A stretch of DNA of 64,000 nucleotides from Amoebidium appalachense. Lineage: Eukaryota > Ichthyosporea. The notes beneath the pieces are model-generated. The model did not search any database. It had not been told where the DNA came from and saw only the letters and a list, made by a program, of their open reading frames with translations. The stretch lies in contig CAVNZM010000003.1 of NCBI GenBank assembly GCA_963693365.1, forward strand, positions 12,090,001 to 12,154,000. Reading direction: 5' to 3'. Both the position numbers and the translations under genes were made by a program. Below, in pieces: positions 1 to 11,663 of this stretch (within the stretch, counting starts at the first letter, position 1; each line of letters opens with the position of its first letter).

Positions 1-75
1 GAAGGTCGTGCATACGACCCCGTAAGCGACAAGTGGGAACCAACCCCACAGGTGTCGGACCAAACCGATGCCTAA
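1..75 (+). CDS. C-terminal end of LINE ORF1 (partial)
   Basis: Frame 1 is open from the window edge to a TAA at 73-75 and encodes 24 residues ending SDQTDA. The stop overlaps the ATG of the reverse-transcriptase ORF at 68-70 (ATGCCTAA), a layout found in two-ORF LINEs that translate ORF2 by termination-reinitiation. No domain can be seen in so short a piece, so its identity as ORF1 rests on position. It could also be chance open frame. Confidence 0.45.
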   Translation, partial: EGRAYDPVSDKWEPTPQVSDQTDA

Positions 76-2469
76 TTTATCCTTCTTCTTCTGGAATGCT
101 CGGACACTGGGCCCCCAAAAGGGCCTCCCCCCCGGGACACTCGACGATAAAATCAGCTACATACAACAACAGACAAACAACCACACGTTTACAGTGATCT
201 GCGAAACACAGTTTAAAAACCACCACAAATTCAACTCTACACTGGTCGACACATCCACACACCCCGGTTACGCGAAAAACCGAGGCATTATTGTACTTGC
301 CGCACCACACGTGAGAGTGAAGTGCAAACCGGTAGCAAAAACGGAATTCTCGGTTTCTATAGAGTTTCTTTCTAATGTTTTTACTTTTGTATATTACCCA
401 CCATCTATGTCGGTTGTCGAATTGACTCACGAGTTGTCACAGTTACCAATGTCCACTGTTATTTTAGGTGATTTTAACACGCGACTCCACCACACAGACA
501 CACTGCAAGTGAGTGTCGGGTACCCATCTAAGCCCCCGGAGCGTGCTATCCCTTTAGCAAGGTATGTCCAAAGTCACACTTTGCGGTTCCCTCAAATATC
601 CCATGCCCACAACACCGACTGGGGAGTGGCCTTTTGGCCATCAACCATGTCAAAACTCTCTCTCCCTCCTAACCTCTCTAGGTCATCTGACCACTCTCCT
701 ATCCTTTTCCTACCTAAGATCTCCCTTGATCTGCTCCCCCCTCCCCCTCCCACCTTTCGCCTCCGTCTATCCCAGCTTAAGTCACAGTGGGGTAGAGTTG
801 ATGTATGTGTATGCTATGCTACGAAACACCCTATATATATGCGCCTATTAGAATCTGCACAAGCCAGGCCAGATTCACATCTCGTACTAGATACATGCAC
901 TAACTTTATTGTTGATGATTTGATAGATCTCGGTGATTATGCTGGCGGTGGTAGGAAGGAATATCCCGATGCTCTCTTGTTACCAAACACCACTCCCGCT
1001 AGACTAGGTGAACCCCTGTCTCAAAAGGAAAGCTTGCGCCGGCTTGCTAGTATGAATCGATTTGGCCCCCCTGCTCGTATTATTGGTGATACCACTGGAG
1101 ACCCCCTCATAGACTCTGATAAGTATTTCTCGGAACTGTTTAAAGATAGGACCCCCGCTCAGAAACCTATTGTGTGGCCTGTAGACCCATCTATCCCCAT
1201 AGAATCGATCCTCCCCTTTTTCAGTCCCGATGCCATATGGTCTGTGATATCTAGTTATAGCTCTAGTAAGTCTTGTGGACCTGATGGACTCCCTGCTGGG
1301 TTTCTTAAAATCCTTGTTCCCTCCTACCCACAAAAGGAAAGTGATCGTGCTATTAAACCTGATCTTACTATCATGTTAAGCTCTCTCTTTTCTTGGTGTG
1401 TTAAATGTGGACATGTCCCGTCATCTTGGTTAGATACCTTAGTGATCCCCATAGTTAAGAAGGACTCTGAGGGCCCCATATCATCCTTTCGCCCCATTAC
1501 ACTAACCCAGGTTGTTCGTAGATTCTTTGAAGCTTGCTTACTTAGGTTATTTGCACATCACCCTAGGTTTCAATCTATTCTTCACATACACCCATGCCAA
1601 TCCGCTTTTCGTAAAAACAATTCATGTTATGTTCAAATAATGGCACTGCACGATTCTATGCAAGTTGGTGCACAATATGTTGGCTTTATTGATTGGAAAA
1701 CTGCTTACGATTCTGTCTCCCCTGGTCTCCTATGGGAAAAGCTTGCTGCACGGGGTGTACCACACTGCATTGGTGTTCTGTTAGAAGCACTCTTGTCTCA
1801 AACCTATGGTAGAGCTGTGGTTAATGGGCATCTTTCATATGGTTTTGCTCGTACTAGAGGTCTCTTGCAGGGTTCATTGCTTAGCCCCTTTTTGTTTAAC
1901 CTATTTATAGATGATTTGGCTGTCAAGATTTACGCCGAAAACGATGACCCTATTAATAACTTTCCGCCTGCACTTCTCTATGCTGATGATCTGTCCCTCC
2001 TTGCCCGTACCCCTAGACGCCTGCAAAGATTGTTCGATGTAGTGTCAGAGTGGTGCAAGGCAAACCTTATGATCCTTAACATAGACAAATGTGGTGTTCT
2101 TGTACCTGATATAGCTAACAATTTACACACATTTACATTATCATCTAAACCTGTACCTATAGTTCCAGAATACAAATATCTTGGTGTTCCGGTTGATTCT
2201 GTTGGTGTTATGTTTCCCCATATGGTCGAAAAGAGGGTAGAGTTGGCTCGTAAGCGGTTAGCTTTCTTCTCGGCTAATATTTTTAAAGACACACCCCTCC
2301 ATCCTTCTATTAGACTTACATTTATTCGCACTTTTGTCTTCCCGGCATGTGAATATGGTTTACCCCTTCTCGCCGCTTGGATCAAGAAAGAGAGAACTAG
2401 AGCGCTTAAACCCTTGGCAAATTTCCTTGAAGCAGAAGTTGCCTCCTTTCTATCTAACAACTGTTGCAT
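68..2469 (+). CDS. LINE ORF2, 5' part: AP-endonuclease plus reverse transcriptase, interrupted at 2469
   Basis: This encodes the first 800 residues of a non-LTR retrotransposon polyprotein. The N-terminus is an exonuclease/endonuclease/phosphatase-type (APE) domain: WNARTLG near residue 9, GDFN near 137 and SDHSPI near 208. The reverse transcriptase follows, with the fingers block around FRPITLTQ, DWKTAYDSV, GLLQGSLLSPFLFN and the catalytic YADD at residues 638-641, then the thumb motif EYKYLGVPV. An in-frame TAA at 23-25 makes the ATG at 68 the likely start. The native frame ends at TGT TGC AT (2462-2469), where a large TIR element begins. The ORF runs on only as far as a TAA at 2501-2503 inside that element, adding a short foreign tail. 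The remaining C-terminus resumes at 11664. Apart from the insertion the frame is undamaged. Confidence 0.93.
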
Positions 2470-2499
2470 CAGCAAACTTCATCCGGCATCCGAAACCCA

Positions 2500-3460
2500 T
2501 TAAAAACCCATTAAAGATATCATAAACCCATAAACCCATCTTTTTGCCACTCTTTATCCCCCTCTTGTCTTTTAGATAACATAACAGCATCGTTTTGCTA
2601 TCACGGGTTTTCTGGATATCATTTTGGTATCTTTTGCTAGATATCAAAATGATCTCATAATGGGCTCATACGGAGCACCCTGAACCCATCGTTGTTCTAT
2701 CCTGTGTTCCATGTATTCAACAACCTCGTTATATCCGTATGATACCATTATGATAGTCTATTTGATATCATAAAATCTTTTTAGTCTGATGTTCAGAAGC
2801 GTTTTAGACATAATAAAGATATCTCTAATAGCGGATTAGGAGCCCTTCCCCATATCCTTATGGTAGCTATCACATATCCTTACGATATATATGATAATCG
2901 ATCATAAGATACATATATATCTATATGATATCATTTCGAGGTCATTATAGGAGGTTTCGTATATGGTAATACATCTATAAGATACTATTACAGATGTCCT
3001 TTTCATATACAACGGATAGGTATAGGATGCCGAAAACATTATCTAAAGATCATACGTTAAATGTCATAACGATATAAGCCTCATAACATAAAGATAACTA
3101 GGATGGGTCAAAAGAAATTTCGTAATAATATCGTTTTGATAGTTTTAGGAGCCTTTAAAGATATGAGAAGTTCTGGCTGTATGTCCTCTACACGACATCT
3201 TTCTAGTATCTGTTACATATCGTTAAAACATATAGTAGTTTATCAGCTAACCATTCCTTATGATATTAGTAGCATATCGTTAACATAACTCTGTCACATC
3301 TTTTTGACATACAGCACATATATCAAAACGATAAATTTAAGGTATAATTAAGATTTATTAAGAATGATTTTCGCAATATAGTTATATTATCCTTTTCATA
3401 TCATTATGTTATGTCTTGATATATATGATTGAGCCATTTTCAAAGTTGATATCATCCAGA
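2500..3460. repeat. Left subterminal AT-rich region of the TIR element
   Basis: About 960 bp of AT-rich DNA with repeated aaaccca words next to the TIR and many ATATC/GATAT words spaced irregularly. There is no coding potential. Its composition matches the right subterminal region (9.3-11.6 kb), supporting the view that both belong to one element. Such subterminal repeats often bind transposase, but that is inference. Confidence 0.6.
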
Positions 3461-3491
3461 CGTCGTTTCCGATCACTGTTTGATGTCGTTT

Positions 3492-3525
<34 letters not shown>

Positions 3526-4555
3526 ACCGGCCCCCCCCCCCGCCCCTCACCCCTTTCGAACCTGCCTGTCACGTGGTCATATGTCGTCGAGCCGCTGATT
3601 ACAGATCCATTTTCTGCAGACACGTCCCACTGGAACGTGTCAACTATAACTCATCTATTATCTTTTACGTAGGGTTATGTCCCACTGGGGCGTGTCTGTC
3701 ACTTCAAATATTTTCTAAGACAAATATTTTTAAAGACATGTCCTCGGGACATGTCTTCACACAATTTATTCGAACTACGAAAACACACAAAATAAATACA
3801 CAGACACACACAAAATAATAATAATAATAATAAAAATAATAAAAAGCTCTGTTACTTTTTCTCTTCGCACACACACACACAAAAAAAAAGAAAAAAAGAA
3901 AAAAAAAAGAAAAGTCACTCTTTTGTGTGTGTGTGGGGGGGGGGGGGGGGGGGGGGGGAAGGAGTATAAAAGAGCAGCAACGAACATAAACAAAACTCAA
4001 AACAAGCAAACTATTATGCGGGTTTCTAAGAAGCTCCCAACATCATTAAACTAAACACATGCTAATCCCTTGACAGAAGAGTAACAAGGTGTGTGTGTAT
4101 GGGTATGAGGCCCAAAAAAAAAAAAAAGGACGCCCAACATGACAATATAAGGGGGGCACTCTTACACCAAACCATACCATACCAAATGCCGGCAGAGTAA
4201 TTAACAGGACAAAGAGCCGGTACCCACCTATGGGTGCTAAACATGCACATGATCATTCATGTGCTATAAGAGCAACACAGAAACGAAACACGGAAACAAC
4301 AGCAGCCATAGGACAAAGAACCAGACCCACAGGGTCTTGCCTCCATACTTTATTTACCTTAACAGGACAAAGAGCCGGTACCCACCTATGAAACGAAAAA
4401 CGGAAACAACAGCAGCCATAGGACAAAGAGCCGGTACCCACCTCTAGATGATAACGTAGCCTTATAGCTGCTGATGACTTCATGGGCCAACCTTGCCAAA
4501 ACCTGTAAAGGAACTCGAGCTAAGAATTAGCTCATCCTACTTGCGAGAAGTGGGG

Positions 4556-4596
<41 letters not shown>

Positions 4597-5456
4597 GAGG
4601 GGGCTGACTGAGAGTGGCAAAAAAAGAGTCGACAGAAGCAACCTTAAACATAGTAAGGACGGAAACCCGGACCAGAACTTATGAAGTCTAGAGAAGCAGA
4701 AAATAGCTTGAACGATCGGTGGAGGGGATGATAGCTATAGTGCTAACAGCAAAAGTAGTGCCCACAGTCGCTGGTTCATGAACGTGAAAGGCAACGTGCA
4801 TCTGCAGCCAGCAGACACACGCACACGCACGCACGCACACACACATACACACACACACACACAGACACAGACACAGACCAGACAGACAAACGCCATATGC
4901 ACAAAAGCAGGCAACACAAAACTAACCTTCAAGAAGAAGCTGCAGCATGCAGCATGGTCCAAAACAATCAGCACGGTGGCTGCGCGATCTGCGGAGGGGA
5001 TCTGTGACCAGGCGCTGCGGGAAGGGAACTGCGACCAGGCGACCTGCGGGAAGGGACCTGCGACCAGGCGACCTGCGGGAAAGGACCTGCGGACCTGCGG
5101 GAAGGGGGAAGAGAAGTGGAGAAAACAACGTGCGTACAGGCTTAAATGGAGAAAAAAATTGCAAACCGGATTGGGATTTAGCCAATCACTATTCGCCGCG
5201 CCTGATTAGGAAAAAGATAAAAATAGATTTCGGCTCGCGCGCGCGCGTGCATCAGCTTGGTGCCCTTAGCGCTACCCTTAGTGCCCTTAGTCACAACTAT
5301 CAGACTATAGTTACGTGTCCTCCACTTCTTTGTTCTTGACCATTTTTTCGGCATGAAAGGGTTTCTGTTACTTCTTGCTGTCCTTCTTAGCGTGCTTGCT
5401 TGTCTTTTTTTCAACATGGGTGTCACTGGCGCTTTCGACTTCTTTGAAATCACACA

Positions 5457-5487
<31 letters not shown>

Positions 5488-6019
5488 GCACGCGCGCACG
5501 CACACACACTCACACATGCACACTGCACACACACACACACACACACACACAGGCGCGCACACACAGGCACGCACACACACACAGGCGCACACCTACACAA
5601 CACACACAGCACATGCACACACAAGCGCACACACGCACACACCCTGTTATCCCTGATCATGATGCCCCCTCCCCCCTCCCTCTTCCCCCCCGCGCACCCC
5701 CCCCCCCCCCCCCCCACCCACCCCACCCACCCACCTACAAAGACGAAAACATTGTACATGTATTGCATACACAAATATACTCGCACATATACATACACAC
5801 ATTCACTTTAATCTTTCAGGCTACATGTGCAATATACATTAATTATGCACAGTCGATAGAATTCGTTGTGAACCCCCCCCCCCCCCCCCCCCCTCCCCCC
5901 CCCCTCGTTCCCCCCATATGCAATGGGGATAATATTGTTTCCCGCTATTAATTAAAAAATCACCGTTCTAACTTCTTAAGACCGAACCACTTGTAACACC
6001 GACAGTTTCGGTTGTGTGG

Positions 6020-6059
<40 letters not shown>

Positions 6060-6120
6060 CCCACCCACCACCTTACCAATATTGAGGTGTACACTGCCCC
6101 CACATCCCCAACTGTGTGCT
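3461..6120. repeat. Low-complexity interior: C/G homopolymers, CA/GT tracts and local duplications
   Basis: No gene is seen. Contents: C tract about 3494-3545, A-rich and TAA repeats about 3815-3905, G tract about 3937-3958, G tract 4551-4593, (CA)n/(CG)n arrays 5449-5640, and C tracts near 5697, 5875-5905 and 6021-6057. Two local direct duplications stand out. TTAACAGGACAAAGAGCCGG and its continuation occur near 4199 and 4358. A segment containing CGGAAACAACAGCAGCCATA occurs near 4290 and 4400. A roughly 25-30 bp minisatellite built on GACCTGCGGGAAGG runs 5010-5108. Confidence 0.6.
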
Positions 6121-6169
6121 GAATATCCCGTGCTAGGAAACCAATAACGTGAAAGTAACACATGCCGCA

Positions 6170-8093
6170 TGTGGGTAGTTATTGAAAAAACCAATAATGT
6201 CTAGGTAACATACCGTATGATGTACATATACTATGCTACAAAGGGGGTTCTATACGAGCTACAACGTTGTGTTTTTTTCGTGTGACCCTCGTACTCCAGG
6301 GGCACATTCACCATCCCCCCCATAAACTTTGTGGTAAAGTTCTCGTGCTAGAAGCTGTTCTGTGGGTAGTTATTGAAAAAACGAATAATGTCTAGGTAAC
6401 ACATGTACATATGCTATGCTACAAGGGGGGTTCTATTCGAGCTACAATGTTGTGTTTTTTTCGTGTGACCCTCGTACTCCAGGGGCACATTCACCATCCA
6501 CCCCATAAACGTTGTGGTAAATCTCTCGTCCTAGAGGCTGTTCTGTGGGTAGTTATTGAAAAACCAATAATGTCTAGGTAACATATATATGTACATATAC
6601 TATGCTACAAGGGGGGTTCTATACGAGCTACAACGTTGTGTTTTTTTCGTGTGACCCTCGTACTCCAGGGGCACATTCACCATCCCCCCCATAAACGTTG
6701 TGGTAAAGCTCTCGTGCTAGAAGCTGTTCTGTGGGTAGTTATTGAAAAAACCAATAATGTCTAGGTAACATACTATGTACATATACTATGCTACAAGGGG
6801 GGTTCTATACGAGCTACAACGTTGTGCTTTTTTCGTGTGACCCTCGTACTCCAGGGGCACATTCACCATCCCCCCCATACACGTTGTGGTAAAGCTCTCG
6901 TGCTAGAAGCTGTTCTGTGGGTAGTTATTGAAAAAACGAATAATGTCTAGGTAACACATGTACTTATACTATGCTACAAGGGGGGTTCTATTCGAGCTAC
7001 AATGTTGTGTTTTTTTCGTGTGACCCTCGTACTCCAGGGGCACATTCACCATCCACCCCATAAACTTTGTGGTAAATCTCTCGTGCTAGAGGCTGTTCTG
7101 TGGGTAGCTATTGAAAAACCAATAATGTCTAGGTAACATATGTACATATACTATGCTACAAGGGGGGTTCTATACGAGCTACAACGTTGTGTTTTCTTCG
7201 TGTGACCCTCGTACTCCAGGGGCACATTCACCATCCCCCCCATAAACGTTGTGGTAAAGCTCTCGTGCTAGAAGCTGTTCTGTGGGTAGTTATTGAAAAA
7301 ACCAATAATGTCTAGGTAACATACTATGTACATATACTATGCTACAAGGGGGGTTCTATACGAGCTACAACGTTGTGTTTTTTTCGTGTGACCCTTGTAC
7401 TCCAGGGGCACATTCAACATCCCCCCCATACACGTTGTGGTAAATGTCTCGTGCTAGAAGCTGTTCTGTGGGTAGTTATTGAAACAACCAATAATGTCTA
7501 GGTAACACATGGACATATACTATGCTACAAGGGGGGTCTATTCGAGCTACAACATTGTGTTTTTTTCGTGTGACCCTCGTACTCCAGGGGCACATTCACC
7601 ATCGCCCCCATAAACTTTGTGGTAAATGTCTCGTGCTAGAAGCTGTTCTGTGGGTAGTTATTGAAAAAACCAATAATGTCTAGGTAACATACTATGTACA
7701 TATACTATGCTACAAGGGGGGTTCTATACGAGCTACAACGTTGTGTTTTTTTCGTGTGACCCTCGTACTCCAGGGGCACATTCACCATCCCCCCCATAAA
7801 CTTTGTGGTAAAGCTCTCGTGCTAGAAGCTGTTCTGTGGGTAGTTATTGAAAAAACGAATAATGTCTAGGTAACACATGTACTTATACTATGCTACAAGG
7901 GGGGTTCTATTCGAGCTACAAGGTTGTGTTTTTTTCGTGTGACCCTCGTACTCCAGGGGCACATTTACCATCCCCCCCATAAACGTTGTGGTAAATTTCT
8001 CGTGCTAGAGGCTGTTCTGTGGGTAGTTATTGAAAAACCAATAATGTCTAGGTAACATATGTACATATACTATGCTACAAGGTGCTACAAGGG
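6170..8093 (+). repeat. Satellite array: 11 monomers of about 185 bp in trimeric higher-order arrangement
   Basis: The word GGGTAG(T/C)TATTG recurs at about 6173, 6363, 6547, 6732, 6919, 7102, 7283, 7469, 7652, 7837 and 8020, spacing 181-190 bp. Monomers fall into three types by shared variants. Type A has AACCAATAATG...CATACTATG. Type B has ACGAATAATG...CACATG with TTCGAGCTACAA. Type C has a shorter A run and CATATG. The order is A-B-C-A-B-C-A-B-A-B-C, that is, a roughly 555-bp trimer repeated with one C monomer missing after the eighth unit. A diverged partial unit lies just upstream (about 6090-6170). The array ends by running into an inverted LINE 3' end at about 8100. Confidence 0.9.
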
Positions 8094-8105
8094 AGGAGAT
8101 ATTTT

Positions 8106-8302
8106 AGGGGGTTTACGCTGTTTACTCGAGGCAAAGAGAACCAGTCTCAGGTATGGGGGGGGGGGTTTTGCTCGGAATATCCCCTCAGCGGTATATCATG
8201 ATCACGTACATAGATGTCGGGTGGTGACTATATATCAGGGTTTACTTTCTCTACGAGACACCATAAAGACTACAAGGAGAAATCAATTAGTTGGGGTTCC
8301 CC

Positions 8303-8349
<47 letters not shown>

Positions 8350-8381
8350 GGGCTCCCCTCGGGACACTCGGTATCAGCTGG

Positions 8382-8442
<61 letters not shown>

Positions 8443-8662
8443 TGTGTGCGCGTGCGCTATAATTTTGTAGTGATGTGTTTCTCAAGCCAATCAATACATC
8501 TAATAAACAGGTCGTAGTTACGCGTGTTTAGTATAAAATCAAGGATGTTGTAATTTACAGGTAGGCTATCTTTCTGGGTGTCTGTTGTGAATGTGACGTG
8601 TGTGTGTTGCGGTATTATGTGGTCTATCAAACTACATTTGGCGATACATGACCGGTTAAACT
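8106..8662 (-). mobile_element. Inverted LINE 3' end fragment (copy 1)
   Basis: Read on the minus strand this matches the LINE segment 12262-12820: the C-terminal coding tail, the (CA)n tract, the conserved block CCAGCTGATACCGAGTGTCC, a poly(A) tract (here poly(T) 8306-8345) and the terminal segment ending in the GTAAACCCC region. It is an independent 5'-truncated insertion inside the 9.2 kb element, in opposite orientation to the host LINE. No intact ORF remains. Confidence 0.85.
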
Positions 8663-8739
8663 GAACGGGAGAGTGAGCCGAGAATGTGTAGATAAAGAAC
8701 AGAGGAATATCGAGGCAACCGTGGTGTACCCTGTCTTTA

Positions 8740-8748
8740 TGTGAACAC

Positions 8749-8780
<32 letters not shown>

Positions 8781-8853
8781 CTCGCGCGTTCGTGTCTACC
8801 GATGTACGTGCACACGGGCATGTGTTTGGGTGTGTGTATGTACGTGTGTGTGT

Positions 8854-8899
<46 letters not shown>

Positions 8900-8923
8900 A
8901 GGTGCGCATGGTAACGTGTGTGT

Positions 8924-9009
<86 letters not shown>

Positions 9010-9042
9010 CAACGTGCCTGTGTGTGTGTGTGTGTGTGTGGC

Positions 9043-9073
<31 letters not shown>

Positions 9074-9185
9074 AGGGCAACGTGTCTGTCTGTGTGTGTG
9101 TATCTCTCTCTGTGTGTGTGTGTTTGTGTGTGTGTGTGTGGCAGCGTGCGTGTCTCGCTGTGTGTGTGTGTGTGTGTGTGTGTCA
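8740..9185. repeat. (GT)n microsatellite cluster with G tract
   Basis: Near-continuous GT repeats with CG and AAC interruptions, including a pure run of roughly 45 units around 8925-9008, and a G tract at 8869-8898. Open frames here are only poly-Cys/Val or Thr/His translations of the repeat and are not genes. Confidence 0.9.
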
Positions 9186-9299
9186 TGATTGACGACATAG
9201 GTTCAGAAGAAGAGTGTGTATCACTACGTTGCAGTTTTCACATACTTTGTAGTTCACGCGCGCGGAGGCATAATGTTAACGTGCGTTACCGGTTATAGA

Positions 9300-11640
9300 A
9301 AGCACAAGCGTAACTAGCGTTTTATATCATAAATAGTCATAAAATGGTAACGTTCATTATAACTACGATGCATGAGAATAGAATGATATCAACAATACAT
9401 ACATTAGATATCGTACGGATATCTTGCGATATATCATCTGGTGTCCGGAGAATGTGCACGTGCCTGTGATGTGCACCCGCCCTAATGCAGTAAGGTATTG
9501 TTTTCAGGCGCTAATAAACCTTCAAAGGTGGTAACATCCCCGGAACACACAAAATATAAAATTGCAATAAATAACCATTTTCCTGCTTCGATGCTCGAAA
9601 TTGGTACTATGTAGTTACTAGATTGCTCTATTTTGCCTAGTGTTTAGTGTTTCGGACGTTCGCAATTTACACTCTGCCACATGGCACTTGCCAAATGGGG
9701 TAATTTAGTTTTATTTGCGGCCGTTGTGGTTGCGTGTTTATCTAACAAATATCATTATGAGATGTTTATGACCCCTGTGGGATATGTACAAGATCAGACC
9801 ATAGAAGATCAGGTCGTTGCGATGTCGTAAAGATGGCAGAAACATATCTTCATTAGATGTATGCGATAATCTCAATTAAACATGAAACGTGATTGGCTGA
9901 TCACAGTTGGGTGACCCTGAGCATGCCGTTTTGAAGAATAACAACCAATCAAAATCGGGTTTGCCATTTTGTGATTTTCGTCCCACAATCGAACGGAAAA
10001 GTGATTTCCTGGCCCTATATAAATGGCCATGCCACCATCACATTCAGATGGCCGCAATGAGCCCCGCAATGCCCCGTGTGAGTACTCAATTGGCGGGTTT
10101 CCCAACGATTGCTCAGCTGGCTTGATCACAAAAATTTTCTTTGCGCGTATATCGCAACCATTCTCATCGGACATCTAATAGACATCTAAAGGATTTTTCG
10201 ATTGTTCTTCTGATATCTTTCTAATATCCACAATGCTGCCGTTTAGATATCACATTGATGTACTTACAAAAGACACTGACCTTCTACTGCACGGATGTTC
10301 TTCTGATATCTTTCTAATATCCACAATACTGCCGCTTAGATATCACTGGGATGGCAAGCTTATGTATCATATACTTATGAATTCGATATATAAATATATC
10401 CCTATGCGGATATCGCAATGATAATCTAAGGGCCTCTAAAAGATATGTAGATGATACCTCGTGGACTACTGCTCTGGACAGATTAGGATATTCAAATGAT
10501 AGGTTACAGCATATCACATTGATGTACATAGCGACATCTTACCGATATCAATCACACAACTCACTAGTCTTTATTTAGATATATCAGGTACATATCCTTA
10601 CGACGTGTACAAAGATATGAATTAGATATCGTAGCTTGGGCCTGCAAAGAGGCAGTTGTGATATGTTTGAGATGTAGGACCAAAAACAGATAACATATTG
10701 AATATAAAAGGGATATCAAAAAGAATTATCAAAAGGATACCCACAATGCTGCCGTTTTAGACAGAGCGGGATATTCAAATGATAAGTTACAGCATATCAC
10801 ATTGATGTACATAGGGGCATCTTACACATACCAATCACATATATCACAAGTCTTTATTTAGATATATTTGGTACATATCCTTACGACCTGTACAATGATA
10901 TGAATTAGATATCATATCTTGGGCCTGTGGACAAAGGGATATCCGAAAGGATATCAAAAGGATGTCTTCAACATGCCTACTGGTTGTGTACAAGGAGGGT
11001 ATCTTCTGGATTACCCCCATGGGCGCATAACGATATCAAAAAAATGGTTGTAGGTACATCACAACGATGTCCAGACGATATCAAAACAACATCTGTATTA
11101 TATTCAATTTATAAGCATACATGTTATCCATCAGATATCACGTGGATATCAATTTGTATTGTCCCACGACATCAGGTAGATATCGTCATGTAATGCGTAT
11201 TGGATGGGATTAAGATATTCTATAATGAGGGATATCTGTAGGCTATAACAAAGACATCTAACAGATATCGTTTGGGGCACCAATATCCTAAACGTATGTG
11301 AAACATATCCAAAAGAGCTATTATGACCTTGCTAACATACATATCACTAGGATAGCATATGGATATCATAATGCTATGAGGAAATTTTGAGATTTTCGGT
11401 CAAAAACCAAAACCATCGTGGTTTTCTATGATATCGTAAGGATATCGTAAGGATATCAGCAAAGGATGGGTTTCGGATATGCGCCATACCATAACCAATC
11501 CGAACCCTATCAAAGATATCATTGATAGGGATCTGATGGGTTCTATCCGGGAATTCTATGATATCTTGTCAGGCTCTTTTTGACGTATTTAGGGTGGGGT
11601 TTGGTATGCCATATATCAAAATGATATATAAGATGGGTTT
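9300..11640. repeat. Right subterminal region of the TIR element with direct repeats
   Basis: AT-rich sequence dense in GATATC and ATATC. Two kinds of direct repeat are visible. A roughly 50-bp block (TTCTTCTGATATCTTTCTAA onward) occurs at about 10205 and 10290. A roughly 165-bp block beginning GGATATTCAAATGATA occurs at about 10485 and 10768, with the second copy diverged. No coding potential is credible; short frames such as 9872-10174 lack any family resemblance. Confidence 0.6.
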
Positions 11641-11663
11641 CGGATGCCGGATGAAGTTTGCTG

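Larger units (their letters stand above)
2470..11663. mobile_element. 9.2 kb insertion with 31-bp perfect terminal inverted repeats, inside LINE ORF2
   Basis: The left end begins CAGCAAACTTCATCCGGCAT at 2470, and the right end is its exact reverse complement finishing at 11663; identity runs 31 bp. The flanking bases are AT on both sides (2468-2469 and 11664-11665), consistent with a 2-bp target duplication, and excision restores the LINE frame. No transposase or other credible ORF is visible inside, so it looks non-autonomous. Its outer 1-2 kb on each side are AT-rich and dense in GATATC/ATATC words. The interior carries microsatellites, poly(G) tracts, a satellite array and an inverted LINE 3' end, so it has probably grown by later insertions. 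The superfamily is not assigned; 2-bp AT duplications with CAG termini are not a hallmark I recognise. Confidence 0.85.

Noticed and set aside
6170-8093. CRISPR array
   Set aside because: Monomers are about 185 bp and contiguous without unique spacers, and the genome is eukaryotic; this is a satellite.
8737-9198. Long open frames of Thr/His or Cys/Val
   Set aside because: They are translations of (CA)n/(GT)n microsatellites, occur in all frames and both strands, and have no start context or family resemblance. The same applies to similar frames at 5353, 20172, 23063, 24767, 26085, 26795, 39426 and 62178.
2470-11663. Maverick/Polinton or other large self-replicating transposon
   Set aside because: No polymerase, integrase, ATPase or capsid-like frame is present and the TIRs are only 31 bp.
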